Source: Solen grandis (Eukaryota; Mollusca; Bivalvia; Adapedonta; Solenidae). From it: a stretch of 64,000 bases of DNA. Position numbers and translations under genes: made by a program. Location of the stretch: positions 49,346,497 to 49,410,496 of the forward strand of contig CM037788.1 of assembly GCA_021229015.1 (NCBI GenBank). The letters are read 5' to 3'. The notes beneath the pieces were generated by a model that saw only the letters and a list, made by a program, of their open reading frames with translations, ran no database searches and was not told the DNA's origin. This document shows positions 42,229 through 55,300 of this stretch, in pieces. Positions within the stretch are counted from its first letter, which is position 1; every line of letters begins with the position of its first letter.

Positions 42229-45200
42229 TGTATTTGAACTACAGAAGACAGTCGCGGCGTTCCATACACTACTCGTATTTAGTTTATTATATTACCCGTC
42301 AAAGCTGTGCCCCTCCCAGAATACATCAGCTCCTAATATTTCTCATGTTTACATGGCGTGAGTGTTTATTTACTATGTATGGTTGATTTGATATACCCAC
42401 ACACACCTTTTTAGTAAGTATGAGTGCATGTTTATGTGTCTGAGAGTTTAATTATTTGTTTGTTGAGTTTAACGTCCCTTCAACATTATGTCACTAATTG
42501 TTGTAAAACAAGGTTAGCGAATAGTGCTGGGCATTTACTTTGTGCTGAGGCGTTGTATGTTCAATAAATTTAGTAAATCAGCGCATTCTTCTTTATTTTT
42601 GTAATTAAAATATACTTTTTATTGTGGAAGTGTAAATAGACATAATGGTCTGATTTTCATGATGGCGCTGTATCATAATTCAGTGACATTCTTCTCCACC
42701 GTCAAGAAACCCAAATATTTAAAAATCTGAGCCATCTGATTTGCTATGAGGAAATTCTTTGAACTGCTGCGGAATCATGTTACTTGCTTTCATCATGACA
42801 ACAGGCGGTCGCATTGGTCTCTGCGTCATCTTGCGCGTGAATTTTGGGTAGGTTATGTGTGGTACATGTCATTTGATGATGAATTTAGAAATTAACTGAC
42901 AAAAATATAAAAAAGTAATCATGATAATAATATAAACACAACATTTATAGTGCCCTTTCTCGCGAGTTACTATTTAGTATCAGTTTTGGCGGGCAACTTA
43001 TGGTTTGTGGTTTACGTTTACATCCCCTAAGTTTAATACCGAACAATAATCAAAGCGCACAATGCGCTGAGAGACGGCGACGGGATTAACATTCTAAATC
43101 CAGTGTTTCTGAAGTTATTGAAGCAATCACATGACGACAAAAACTCCATCCGCTGTTGCTACAGAAGTTCTGTTTGTAACATAATAATCCGGAGTAAAGG
43201 TCATGAACCTTTCATTCAAAAAGAGCTGCATACCTAAGTAGGTCATTCTCTTTCTCTAGTGCTAGCGAATTCTACCTGTTTATTTGTATGTGTAGAAATT
43301 GACCAGGTATTTGATTATTTAAGATACTAGAATGTTTGCCTGTCAAAGTTAAGAAATGCCCTGGGAGGAATCTAACTCGCCATCATGCAAAATATTGTGT
43401 GGACTACTTTAGGTCAATTACATACATACGGAGCACTACTTTTTCTTTTTACAGGAGTCGATCTTCATGTACGTAAGATGGGTTGCTGTTCTGGTTAAGA
43501 AATGTCACGGATATTTTTTTCACGCTTAAAATTGATGCTTCCATTGCAAAATAATGGCAAAAGAAAACATGTTAACAAACAGTAACACACTAAAAGCGGT
43601 TACGGTTATGATTTAAACGTCTATGTAACATATTCCATTCGTATTCGTTAGTGCAGAATCGCATTGCATGGATCCGCACTAAGCGCGGAGAGCTACAGTT
43701 AAAAATGTTGTGGAAAATATGCAAATTAGCAAGGCCTGATTTCATTCTTCAGCATTAGACGGCTATCGCCGTCTAAAAAGGATACAATAACTATAATTAC
43801 ATATTCAGTTAAGACGAACCTAGCTAATCGAGTCTATTCTTTGAATAGTCAATGGTTCATCCTGTATAAGGAATGTTTCATTTGGTTTGGATTTGGTTAA
43901 AAAACTGCTGCTACATACCCATATAATAACCTTTATATGTAAAAAGTAGTAGTAATATATATCACCCAAACTATGAGACATGGATTTTATCTCACTCACA
44001 GAACACTGTCTTTCACTGTATTTTAAAATCTTTTCGTGTTCTTCTCCATATAAAATTATTGTGAACGATAATATGACGTTAGATAAATATATAACATTAT
44101 GGGGGAAAAAAAGGCAACAACAAAAAACATTTTAAATGAGAGCAACAGAGAACCTAGTATTGAAAATATTGAAAGATCGATGATGGCGCTGGGGGTGGTG
44201 TGGGGGTTGATGCTGCATATGTAGTTCTCTCCTATTGATAATCAAAACGTGTAGAAGACTTAATGAAAGCATGTACAGCATCAACGAGCCTTGTCCACAT
44301 TTGTGTAACCGTAATTTGTGATATCGTTCTACTTTCGGTTTGGCGATATCCCCTACGAGGCGTGACAACCAGTACCAAAAATAGCATGTCGCGCCGAGCG
44401 GCTCATTGGTGGGACTACAGCGATTATAGGAAAGATTACTGTCACCAAACTACGGAATCCAGTTAGTGCCACTTTAAATGTCATGTAACGCTGTATGAAG
44501 ACGATCGACATTTACTGCGAAATTTCGTGAAAAATGAAAGTACAACGCGACATTTGCGCGCTATTATGTCGAATGTCGTGTCGCATTGTCGCTTCATCTT
44601 GTGGTGTTTCGTTTTAAATTGTCATGCGTCGCCTTCACAAAGCAGCACACGAAATTGAACATGGCATGCATTAACTGGATTCCGTAAATCCTTAAACAAA
44701 CCTTCTTTGATATCAGTAGCATTTGCACGGTGCATAACCATATCGGTGGGCTCTCTGCAGATATTGCTTTATCGGTAGGCTCTTTGCGTTCGCACCGGCC
44801 ATTCTTTGCCAAAAACATAGACTCACGATGGACAGAGGGCCAAAAAAAAAAGTTTTACAATTAATCCCTTGTGCCAAACACGATCAAGGCTTTGCTGATA
44901 TCACAGAAGATCGCACTGGCTTCATTTCCAGTGTCAACAGTTGAAGAAATAAAATACAATGTAGCTTATTGGCGGTTAAGTCACCTCTTACAGGCCGGTA
45001 ATTAGAAAAAATGATTGATCCCCATATTTAAGTATAGGGCATACATAAGCTTCTTTCCAAGAGGATGGCGCTATACCTCTATATATCGATATTTTCTTGA
45101 ACCGATGATAATCTTAAGGTATACGTCCCATAAAAGCCATCAATTTCATCTAAGTCATGCATGTTACTTAGGGTCAAATTGACATGTTACGACATATGAC

Positions 45201-46061
45201 AAAAGTTTTTGCCTTCCAGTTGGCTTGCGGTAGGTCGGTGGTTCTACCCGGGTACCTCTGTGTACTCGGGGTCTTCCTCCACCTGTAATTAGCTGGACGT
45301 CGCTATATGATTGAAATACTATCGCAGCGACGGTAAACCCCAATAACAACAACAACAAAAGTTTTTATTACCTCCCCTTGATAATCTTGTTTTCATGAGT
45401 TAACTCCCCTGAGAAAAAATGACTTTCTCCATTTTCCTACGGTAAAATTTAGATTTCTTTTGCGAAGTTTGAAACAGAATTATAAAACACATCTTTCTAC
45501 CGTGAATTTTTCTCGAAAATCAAATTAAGTTTTTCATATTCCAATAGTCTTCAATGTTAACTTATATATTAAATACATATGATCTCCCCAACATGAAATA
45601 AAACTTGGAAAAACTCTCGATGAAACATTTTTAGTTTTGGATGTATTTAAAGTGACAAAGTTTCATAGAAATATTACCTTCCAGTGACAAGATGTAGAAT
45701 ATGCTATTATGGGGCGTATAGGTATTACAATATATATATATATGATACAAATTTGGTTGAATTCAGGTAGATTTGCGTGGTTCATTTTGCTAATTGAATG
45801 GCACCTGTATGAGCTTCAGTGAGAGTAAATTACATTCAGAGAACAGTTACTGCACAGTCACATCAGTCACCTTTAAACTCTTCAATTTTTTAGGTAATAA
45901 AAATATTCTACAAGTACGCTATCTTATCGTGACGTCACCTCTATTTGGTAAAATGCAAGTATTCTGGGCATGAATTGTTGTTCTTTTAATGCCCCGCATT
46001 GCAGTTCAGATACCACGATATCATCTTCAATAATAATAAGCATATGTTTTCTCCTTTCAAG
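42229..46061. other. intron 1 of Hsp70-like gene, no gene seen (copy B)
   Basis: Counterpart of 8481-12110. It differs mainly by the SINE insertion at 45211-45356 and small indels (for example 23 extra bases near 43270). Confidence 0.5.
45211..45356 (+). mobile_element. SINE insertion with target-site duplication (copy B only)
   Basis: A 146-bp 5'-truncated SINE (cttgcggtaggtcggtgg ... gcgacggtaaacccc with an (aac)n tail) is flanked by the direct repeat aaaagttttt at 45201-45210 and 45357-45366. Copy A has a single aaaagttttt at 11410-11419 and no insert. This is a clean filled/empty-site pair that dates the insertion after the duplication or allele split. Confidence 0.92.
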
Positions 46062-49000
46062 TGCTGCCATATTCATTGACGGAGATATTAAGATGATTCC
46101 GGACATTCACGGAAGACACCGCATACCAACGGTTCTTTCCTTCAAAGATGGCGGAGTTATTTTAATTGGAAACGAGGCTGCGGTTGCCTCAACTAATAAT
46201 GCAGAGAGAACTATTTGTGACTCTCATAAGATCCTCGGTAAATTGTGGAATTCTTCGTTGCGGTCCAATGATAATACCTGCGCAAAATATTTTCATGGTA
46301 ATGATAAACCGATTGTGAAAATCTTTCAAGATTCGGAATTTGTCAAATTGACGGCCGAAGAAATATACGGAATATTCATGATGTATTTGAAAGAGAATGC
46401 CGAAAAGATTGTGAACGAAACAATAACAAAAGCTGTTGTCACTATGCCGGCTTTCTCTAGGGATATACAAAGAAGGGCGATGAGGAATGCTGGGATACTT
46501 GCAGGGTTGGATCAGATTCGGATTCTAAACTGTCCGTAAGTCATTGGTGTAGTTATATACAGTGAAATTGCGATGCCATAGGGAGAGATTTTCGAATTAT
46601 ATGCTTTTCCTAAATGTACGTGCTCAAATACCTGAAATAGAATTAAATTAACATTTTTTTCAGGGCCTCGCAATTTTTTAAAGAACCCATGATTGCCTTT
46701 CTTTCCTTGAATTATCAATATTTTCTGTAGTTTTTAAGATTTTTATCTATTTGTGTTTACCAAAATAAAGAAAACATAAGACATGACATATTAATATGTC
46801 TAAAATGCGTACCATAATTTTGCTTCAGTATCAGATTTATTCTGGCGCTGCTTTATTCTAACTTTTATTACAGAATTGCAAAATAAATATGTCACAAGAT
46901 CTGGGCTGATTATTAGATTAGATTATGAAATTTGCACATCTTCCTTTTTTTCTCAGTAGCATCAGTACCTTTTTTTTGCAGAACTGCGTCTACGGTGGCC
47001 TATATGCACCAAATCTCTAAACAAAATGACCAAACCATATCTGACGAAGACTCTTTAGTTCTTATTGTCGATGTTGGTGAGTCTCCACAATGTCCCTTTG
47101 TAAGCTTAAAAATCGATTTTACTAGACGTATGGTTTTATCTTGTAACGCTAATATATTGCATCATCAGTACTAAGGGTGATAATGCGCACAACGGTTTAT
47201 TAAAACCACACTATTTTATTCACGGTATTAAGTCTGAAATAAATCTCTAATGGCTGCAATTCGAAATGTTCAATGTATAAACTGCGTTAGTTCATGACAT
47301 TTAGTACGCAATACCTACTTTCATCCTTTGAATATTTCGCTAAATATACAATATTAATTCTCAAAGTTCACCAGTTATATTTTATAACATTATTCACGTT
47401 TCACTTTAGCTGAGTCTCAGCTAATATTGTTAAAGCTATTTGACTTACGATTTTAATCGCGCCGGGAGCATTCTGAATAAGTTGTGTCTCTATAAAATGT
47501 ATGATGAATTTTAATTAACTTATCTTATGCTAATTACAATACTAGATGTAATACTTTGACAGGGGCCAGTCACACGGACGTGTCTATTCTTTCTATGACA
47601 TACAACGAGAAGAAAGAATTGATTGAAACTATAGCAACGGCTGGCTCCGAAAAGGTCAGTGGAAATGCATTCTCGTCAACTCTTTACACGTTCATCAAGG
47701 ACAAAGTCAGTACAGAGCCGGGTCTCAACAAGACAGCAGACACGTGGTCAAAGATGATGAAAGAGGCTGAAAGGGCAAAACGAGAACTTTCTACTCAAGA
47801 ATCGACTACAATCGAATTTCAGGTCAATACTAAAGGGAGAATTTTTTCTGCAAATCTGACAAGGCAGGAGTTTGAAAATATGAATGAGGTAAAGAATTCA
47901 CTTGTATCTCCTGTACTCTGTCCGGCATAAAATACCCTTACTTTGTCCGGTCAAGTATGAAATAGGTAAATAATTCAATGAAATATATCTCTTACTCTGT
48001 CCGGTCAGGGATATAGAAACCCTGGTCCGGTCAAGTATGGATTATGCAAATATATGTCTTACTATATCCGTTCGATTATGATTGGGGTAAAGAATCTCCC
48101 TTTCTCGGTCCGGTTAAGTTTGAATTAGGAAAATTCTCCTTCTCTGTCTGAATGAATAAAGTAAGGAACAAAACAGTATGGATCATCCAGTCGGCATCAG
48201 ACAAAGTAATTCATTCAGGCGCGTGCCCGGATAGCGTAGTGGTTAACGCAGCCCAGTTTCGATCCCAGGTCGGTCCGATGTTGTACGCAAAAGGGAATTG
48301 TGTCGCCCGTTCGGACACGTGGGTTTTCTCCGGGTACTCCGGTCTCCTCCCACACCAAGGGTTACGCAAACACCACTAGCAGTGTCAACGAGAATATTTT
48401 CAGAATCGAAGTCGCTTTTTGTCCAGTCATTGTAAATAAATACGATTTAAGTATCTTAATACACATTCATTTATGTGAAAGTTATAGTATCCCGCTTAAC
48501 CTAGTGAATTGGGGGCTATTTATATATAAGTTACACCGGTGACGTCACACACCGACACGTACATCACGATCCGTCCTTTTCTATACGCACCTAACATTTT
48601 GGTTTTGCATGAAACATATCCCCATGCTTGTACCTCAGCAATAAATTATGGGATTGACTTGAAATTTCCTAAAGGTGTTCAGGTAACTTTTGCATGAGTT
48701 TATTGTAAATTAGGACCCCCTTATAATTTAAAGGTTTGTGTGCAACTAGGTAATTTTTGGACAGTTCTTGTTGTTATTTGCAAACAATATTTAAATTCAA
48801 TCACAATTCCTTGATGTGCGTAGTAACTCATTACTTTAAAACCTTCAAAACTTAACTTTTTATTTATAAATTGCATGGCACATCATTTTCAATCCCGTTG
48901 TAACAGGTCATGCGTAAATTTAAGTAGTATTTCTAGCTTTAACTTCGGTGGCGTTTCTTAATGTTTTTATGGTAGTGTTCAATTGTGTGTTTAATGTCGC

Positions 49001-50987
49001 ATTTAAGTGAAATGTGGAAAATATCTTTGCAGATAGGCAATCTATGCACCTTAATGTAAACATATGTAGATTCTTACCTGAACACGAGCATCTGTGTTTA
49101 TCACTTCGGAATGGAAATTGCCAAGTAGCACGATTTTTTCGACAATTACAAAAAAGGACGTTAAGCATCATCGAAACCAAAATAACTCAATATGTTCTAT
49201 TTACTAATAATTAGGTTTCCAGTGTGTCATGATAATTTCTGATACGATTATTATTTTATATATACAGAAGCTATTTTTCCGGCTTCGTTCACTTCTAATG
49301 GAAGTCTTCAAACACGGAAAAGAGAAGATGTCAGACCCATTCATCAAAATTGATATAGAAACAGTAGTACTGTGTGGGGGATCGTCCAGGATACCTGCGA
49401 TAAAAGACCACATACAAAGTTATATGGGCACCAAGGTATGCCTATAATTTATGTAAGGGTAAAGTTACAGTTGCACTCGCATTATCTTGCTTAAGGCAGC
49501 CAGTTTTTTTGTATTAGCAGAACCAGAAATATTTAACTTGCTTGCAGATACCGCGTGTACGAGTGAAGTCTTGGATTGTCCACCGTTTCTTGTTGATGCA
49601 TTGAATGCATGCGAATTTTGTATATTCCATGATTTGCCACCGATTATTGTCGTTTTGTTTGCATGTATTAGTTAAATATTAATGGATTTGCCACTTTTTT
49701 GTCGTTTTTAACCAGATTTTTCAGCAAAAAATTCTGGTTATTAGATTAGCGAATGTCTTTGTGCTGGCGGGCGGCGTCAAACTTTCGTTTCCGGATGATA
49801 ACTTCGAGTCATACATGACATATCAATACCAAACTTTTTGTACAGGTAGCTTATATGAAGAACTTGCTTGGTATTGTATTTCAAGTCAGCTGGGTCAAGG
49901 TCAAGGTCACTGTGTCTATTAAAGAGAAAATACAGGGAAAACTTTATAACTGGTGTCAGAGAAGACATATCAATACCAAACCTTAGATATAGCTAGCTTA
50001 TATGAAGAGCTTGCATGTTATTTTATTTCAAGTCAGCTGGGTAAGTATGTTTGTGATGCTATCTACCAAAACCCTGATTATTGAGGAACAAAGTGTTATT
50101 CTAATTCAACTGTTTTCACACATTAAGAGCAATTGCTCCATTTTTATGATGTTTTCAAAAATTATGTTTCTCAGATGTGTCAAAATGTGTTGGTATCAGG
50201 TAATGGGTTAAGCTCTATCTCTGCTATATCAGTAGTTCTATGCCTGCATCTTGTTATTGTGTGTGTGTATGATTCTGTATTCCTTCTGGTATGATAATCA
50301 TCATATCAGCATGCTTTTTGCTTCCCATCCAATATTCCTGCTTTGTCTTCATATTCAATTGCATGTTTATATAAGCGAACATGAATCATGAAAAATCTGG
50401 GGGTTTTTTTGTTTGTTTTTTTGCGTCAGCCCTGACCCTTGTTTATTTTTGTTTACAGGTGCCCATTGTATTCGCAGACTTGACATCCCCGGCACAGGGG
50501 GCGGCGCTTCATGCTAGTGGTTTATCAGAGGACGGAAAACACAGTGGTAGGCTAGTGATCGATATTGCTAGTTACAGCATCCGTTACAAGACAGGAAAAG
50601 GGGAGTTTCATACTGCTATAAAGAGATTTACACGGCTTCCGGCCAGTTACACGTCAAATTTCACCACATCTAAAGACTACCAGTCCTCAATGGCAATGTC
50701 TGTTTTTGAAGGTTTGACAATTAATTGCAACAATTCTAACACACACATCTCTTACACGTCAAATTTCACCACATCTAAAGACTACCAGAAGAACTGTATA
50801 ATAATGATATATCTTAAAATTGATTTATTTCACTTATTTACATGTACTTATCTACGCATGTGAAAGTAGAAGAAAATTAATTTATCTTTTCTTCTGCTTC
50901 TTTATTTTACTTCTACTACTATAACGAATAATAATGATAACTATCCCCACCATATTTACATAGGTGAAAGTGATGAATCCTCTGAAG
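46062..50987 (+). CDS. divergent Hsp70-family protein, exons 2-7 partial (copy B)
   Basis: Exons: 46062-46535, 46982-47076, 47563-47888, 49268-49435, 50459-50711 and 50964-50987, where the gap cuts exon 7 after eight codons. Together with exon 1 at 26363 the model would give 652 residues if exon 7 matches copy A, the usual Hsp70 size. The same active-site substitutions as copy A are present (His107, Cys209, His245 in this numbering). Differences from copy A are few in exons 2, 3, 4 and 6 (14 in 1,148 bases) but many in exon 5 (12 in 168, eight of them replacing residues). All splice sites and frames are intact. Exon 6 is followed by a stray duplicate of part of itself in intron 6. Confidence 0.87.
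48221..48395 (+). repeat. tRNA-derived SINE (copy B)
   Basis: Unexpanded counterpart of 14262-14660. The core reads ggttttctccgggtactcc once only. Same position in Hsp70 intron 4. Confidence 0.7.
49711..50440 (+). mobile_element. ~730-bp insertion in Hsp70 intron 5 (copy B only)
   Basis: Begins with a hairpin (aaccagattttt ... aaaaaattctggtt), then the GC-rich block gcgggcggcgtcaaactttc. Two units of ~150 bp follow (catatcaataccaaac ... tttcaagtcagctggg). The start resembles a repeat common in bivalve genomes, by general recollection. It is absent from the equivalent place in copy A (about 16110). Confidence 0.7.
50752..50788 (+). repeat. 37-bp duplicate of exon 6 in intron 6 (copy B)
   Basis: Exact copy of 50647-50683 (from ttacacgtcaaattt to gactaccag), placed 41 bp after the exon 6 donor. 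Copy A lacks it. It carries no splice signals of its own and is probably noncoding. Confidence 0.93.
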
Positions 50988-51087
50988 NNNNNNNNNNNNN
51001 NNNNNNNNNNNNNNNNNNNNNNNNNNNNNNNNNNNNNNNNNNNNNNNNNNNNNNNNNNNNNNNNNNNNNNNNNNNNNNNNNNNNNNN
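50988..51087. other. assembly gap, 100 N
   Basis: Placeholder gap that interrupts Hsp70 exon 7 of copy B after 24 bases. The sequence on the right (a pearl-like element) does not continue the gene. Confidence 0.98.
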
Positions 51088-51626
51088 CATTTATCACCAT
51101 AGGGCTATGATTTGTACAATCTTGGTAGTGGCCCATAAGATGATGCTACATACCAAAAATCAAAAGGTTAGGCCTTGTGGTTTCGGAGAAGAAGATTTTT
51201 TCAAGTTTTTCCTATATTAGCCTATGTGAAATCAAGTGACCCCTGGGGCGGGGCCAATTTTGACCCCAGGGTCATAATTTGTACAATCCTGGTAGAGAGT
51301 CATAAGATCATGCTACATACCAAAAATCAAAAGGCTAGGCCTTGTGGTTTCAGAGAAGAAGATTTTTTAAATTTTCATTTTTAAAATCTATTTTTAGCTC
51401 CTGTGACCTAATTATGCGATGGACCAGAACCATTTATACAACTTTAGTAGAGCTTCATCCAAGGAACATTCCTGCAAAATATTTTTCAAATTTGCCAAGC
51501 CGTTTAGGAGGAGATGTTGTTTGAAGCAATTGTTGACGCCGGACGCACGCACGCACGACGGACGACGGACAAAAGGCGATCAGAAAAGCTCACCTTGAGC
51601 ACGTTGTGCTCATGTGAGCTAAAAAG
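51088..51626 (+). mobile_element. pearl/Helentron-like element, truncated by gap
   Basis: Two ~160-bp core repeats (aggcyttgtggtttc ... gaagattttt) are followed by gacgcacgcacgcacgacgg and a terminal hairpin of gctcaccttgagc-acgttgtgctc type (51587-51620), then aaaaag. Same family as 2310-2995 (opposite strand) and 647-887. Related nonautonomous elements in bivalves are the pearl family, thought to be Helitron-like. Confidence 0.72.
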
Positions 51627-52388
51627 CACACATTTGAATCAGGTCCTTATCTATCATAATTACCATGTATCAATGCTGGGCAATTATACAAGACATGAGT
51701 ATTCAATTTTGAATATATGGCTCAGTACAAAACTGAATATTTTAAAACACAAAATTAGTATTATACTGTAAATAAATCAACACATCCTTCATATAAAAAC
51801 ATCCCACATAATGGAATTGTTTTGTTAAGATTAAAAAGCTTAGCTTATAAATGATTCATCTGATATATTCAAGGCTTATTATCGTTATTTGGGGAAAAAA
51901 AAGTTGTTACAACTGAAAGTACTGCCGACTATAACATGGTTCTTTCATATACCAACTGATCCATTTACATTGTTAAATATTCCATTAAGAACATGCCCTG
52001 TTCATCCGTAATGATGCATCCTTTCCTCTGGTCTTTCCTTGGTGTTTTTTTTATCTCTATATTTTTCTTGTTTCAGTAAAACAGGACTTTAAAATATATA
52101 TACATGTATATATATTAACAGCTTTTGAATATTGTTAACCACTTCCTTTTATTTGGTAGGAAAAAGTAGGCTAGCACTCCTAGATTTCCATAAGTTCAAA
52201 ATGATGTCACTGGTGCAGTCTTTTTTTCAGACTTAATACAGATCTCTGTGCTTTAGGCATAACTGAATCTTTCTTGGTATTATTTTTGATTTTCTATGAG
52301 ATATTTCCCTCTCACTGTTTAAAACATGTCTCTGCTCAATGATAAAGATAAATATAGTTAACAAAAAAATAAGTTTTCAAAGACATAC

Positions 52389-55300
52389 CTTTTCTTCTTC
52401 CAAGACCACAGCCTTAGAATCAAAAATAATCCGTCTTCCTTTAGAATCATTGTCAACAAATAAAACCAAGCGTATGGACTTGTCCTCATATTGTGGCTTC
52501 TTCCAACTGAAATAATCAAATATTTCCAAATAATGATACAATAAAATCATATATTTTATAATCTTCAAATTCTTTGATTACCTAAGCAGCCAGTCTGGTT
52601 ATCAGTTTGACTTACAAGGATATGAGCTGGGCCTAGAAAATCTTAACCAGTCTTCCATGCATATCTTTAATCTGTGTATTTCAGTTATAACAGTCAATAA
52701 TTCTATTGGAGAAGGGTTTAGCTATTTTATCAGCAATACACACCAATGAATGGAAGGATGAAGATAAGAAACTATTTAAATTGACTGACAAAAGTAAAAG
52801 ATTACAAAATTAAATTTACTATAGGAAGTTTTACATTCCTGGTATATTTTTGTCACAAAGAAAGTGGTTCCAAACTAGAAACATTTGGGGTATGTCTTGG
52901 TCATTCCCCCTCCTCCCCATTAAATTCCAGCATAAGTCATTTGCTAGTTGATTGGCCTGGTATTCAAACAGTACACAGTGAAAATTTGTCCTGAAGTTAA
53001 ATTGCCCCTACCGTTATTTCATCAAAATTTCACCCAAGAGTCAAACATTTGAAAAATATATATTACTCATTATAGTTAAATCTATACTTACATTATTTAG
53101 GTTGCATCATAATTACACTTAAACATACAATATAACACTCTTAATCCTATGATGTATTAATAAATTGTTTCCATAGCTGAAACCACTCTTTCAAATAAAT
53201 AGTACTGCATCTTTAGTTTAGTGACATCAAAGATATGATACACCAGTCGGCATCATCATTACTACATAATTTCACACATGATTGAATATCCTTATGAGTC
53301 AATGTATTTTTTTATCATATTTATCATGACCACTGGCACTGAAATATATAAAATTGAATAAATTTTGTTCACAGTTTTAATTTTATGTTATTTTCAAATA
53401 AATGAAACTGAAACCTACTATCATTTATATATACACAGAAAAAAATGTGTATTTTTAAAGATTAAATCAATCAATACACTCTCCCTTCCTGGCATACACC
53501 TGCACAAGAGATGTGGCATGTGATAGACAATATCATTTTAGAATGGGAGATGATTTATTTACTTTGTCAAAGTGAAGCTGTAGAAAATCTCTATGAATGT
53601 TGATTTATGATTGAAAAAATTAAACTACAAACACAGATCTTGTGAAAAATGTTCTTGATCTTAATAAACACATACAAATTAATATACATCAACTGTGTGA
53701 TATATACTTTTTGGACTGATTATCATGGGTCTATGCCCATCATTTGCATAATAAACAAGCATAATATTAGAGATGCAACAATTCACAAGTGCATTAGATA
53801 ACTGTGGTTCTAATGCCTATAGGTATGATACATACAGTACAAATCTGCTATACCTATTTTTTTTTTTTTTTTTTTTAGAAACAACAAGATGTGTTCGAAA
53901 AATAATATGCACCCGTCTGAGCAGGTCAGATGTCAATTAACTGATGCCGATTAAATGCCATTCATGAGTGGGGTAAGAATGTCAAATATTTAGACTTGAT
54001 ATAGTAATGAAGTCATGCTCAAGACAAAAAAAAATCATTAAAAATAAAGGGAGATAATTAAAAAAGAAAACAGAGTTCTGTTTTGTAATCATTACACTTC
54101 TGCTACTCACTGTCTACTCTTATTTCAAATTTCAAATCAATACCTGGATTAGTTGAGGAGTAACGTCTGGACAAAAATTGATATATAGTAAATTAGGGGA
54201 GATAATACAACGAAAGGGCCATAGAGGCCCTGGATGGCTCACCTGAGATTAGGGTTACCAAAGGAACATCTGTACTAAAACATTTTTAAACCTGGCCAGT
54301 AGTTTTGAAGGAGATGATTTTAAAGTTTTCATTTTTTTCTCTTTCCATTGTCATGGCAACCAAAGTTCTACATTGATCAAATTTATTTTAGCAACTTTTG
54401 TGGAGGTTCACCCAAGGATCATTCCTGCCAAGTTGAATCAAATTCTGTCCAGTGGTTTCAGAGATGTCATTTTAAGTTTTTACTATATCCATTTAAGGCA
54501 AATTAGTCCCACCCACCCATGGCAGCCATGTTTTTTACAGATCGGAATGATTTTAGCAATCTTGGTCGAGGGTTATCCAAGGAACATCTGCATTAAAACA
54601 TTTTGAAATCTGGCCAGTAATTTTGAAGGAGATGATGTTCTATAGGATCAAATTTATTTTAGCAACTTTTGTGAAGGTTTACCCAAGGATCATCCCTGCC
54701 AAGTTTAATCACATTCTGTCCAGCAGTTTCATAGGAGATGTTGTTTAAAGCAAAATGTTGACAAGGGACGACTGACGCAGGGTGATCACAAAAGTTCACC
54801 TTTGAGCACGTTGTGCTCAGGTGAGCTTAAAATTGAACCAGGTGGCGTTATGGTTCTTAGTAACTGTACTGTTCGAACTTGCTATCATATCATGTTTCAA
54901 GTTTCAATTCCTTACCTTGTTTTGTTTATGAGTTTTTCTCCCAAAAAAGATTTATTTAAAAGAAAGGGAGATAATCAAAAAAAAGGGAGACAATCAGAAA
55001 AAAAAAAAGAAAAAAAAAAAGATTTGGTAGAATTATGGTTCTTGGTCACTGCACTTTTCCTAGTTGTCACATAAAGTTTCAAGTCAGTACCTTATATAAT
55101 TTGCAAGCATATAGTAAAAAAGTTAATATCTGGACAGAAATAAATTGTAAAAATTAAATAATGGGAGATACTTCAAAAATTAATCAAAGTAGTCTAGAGT
55201 TATGGTTTTTGGTTATTGCACTTCCAAATTTCACCATCAATTTACATTTGAAGTCTCAAGTCAATTTTCTCAGTCTGAATAGTTTATAAGTTATTCTCCC

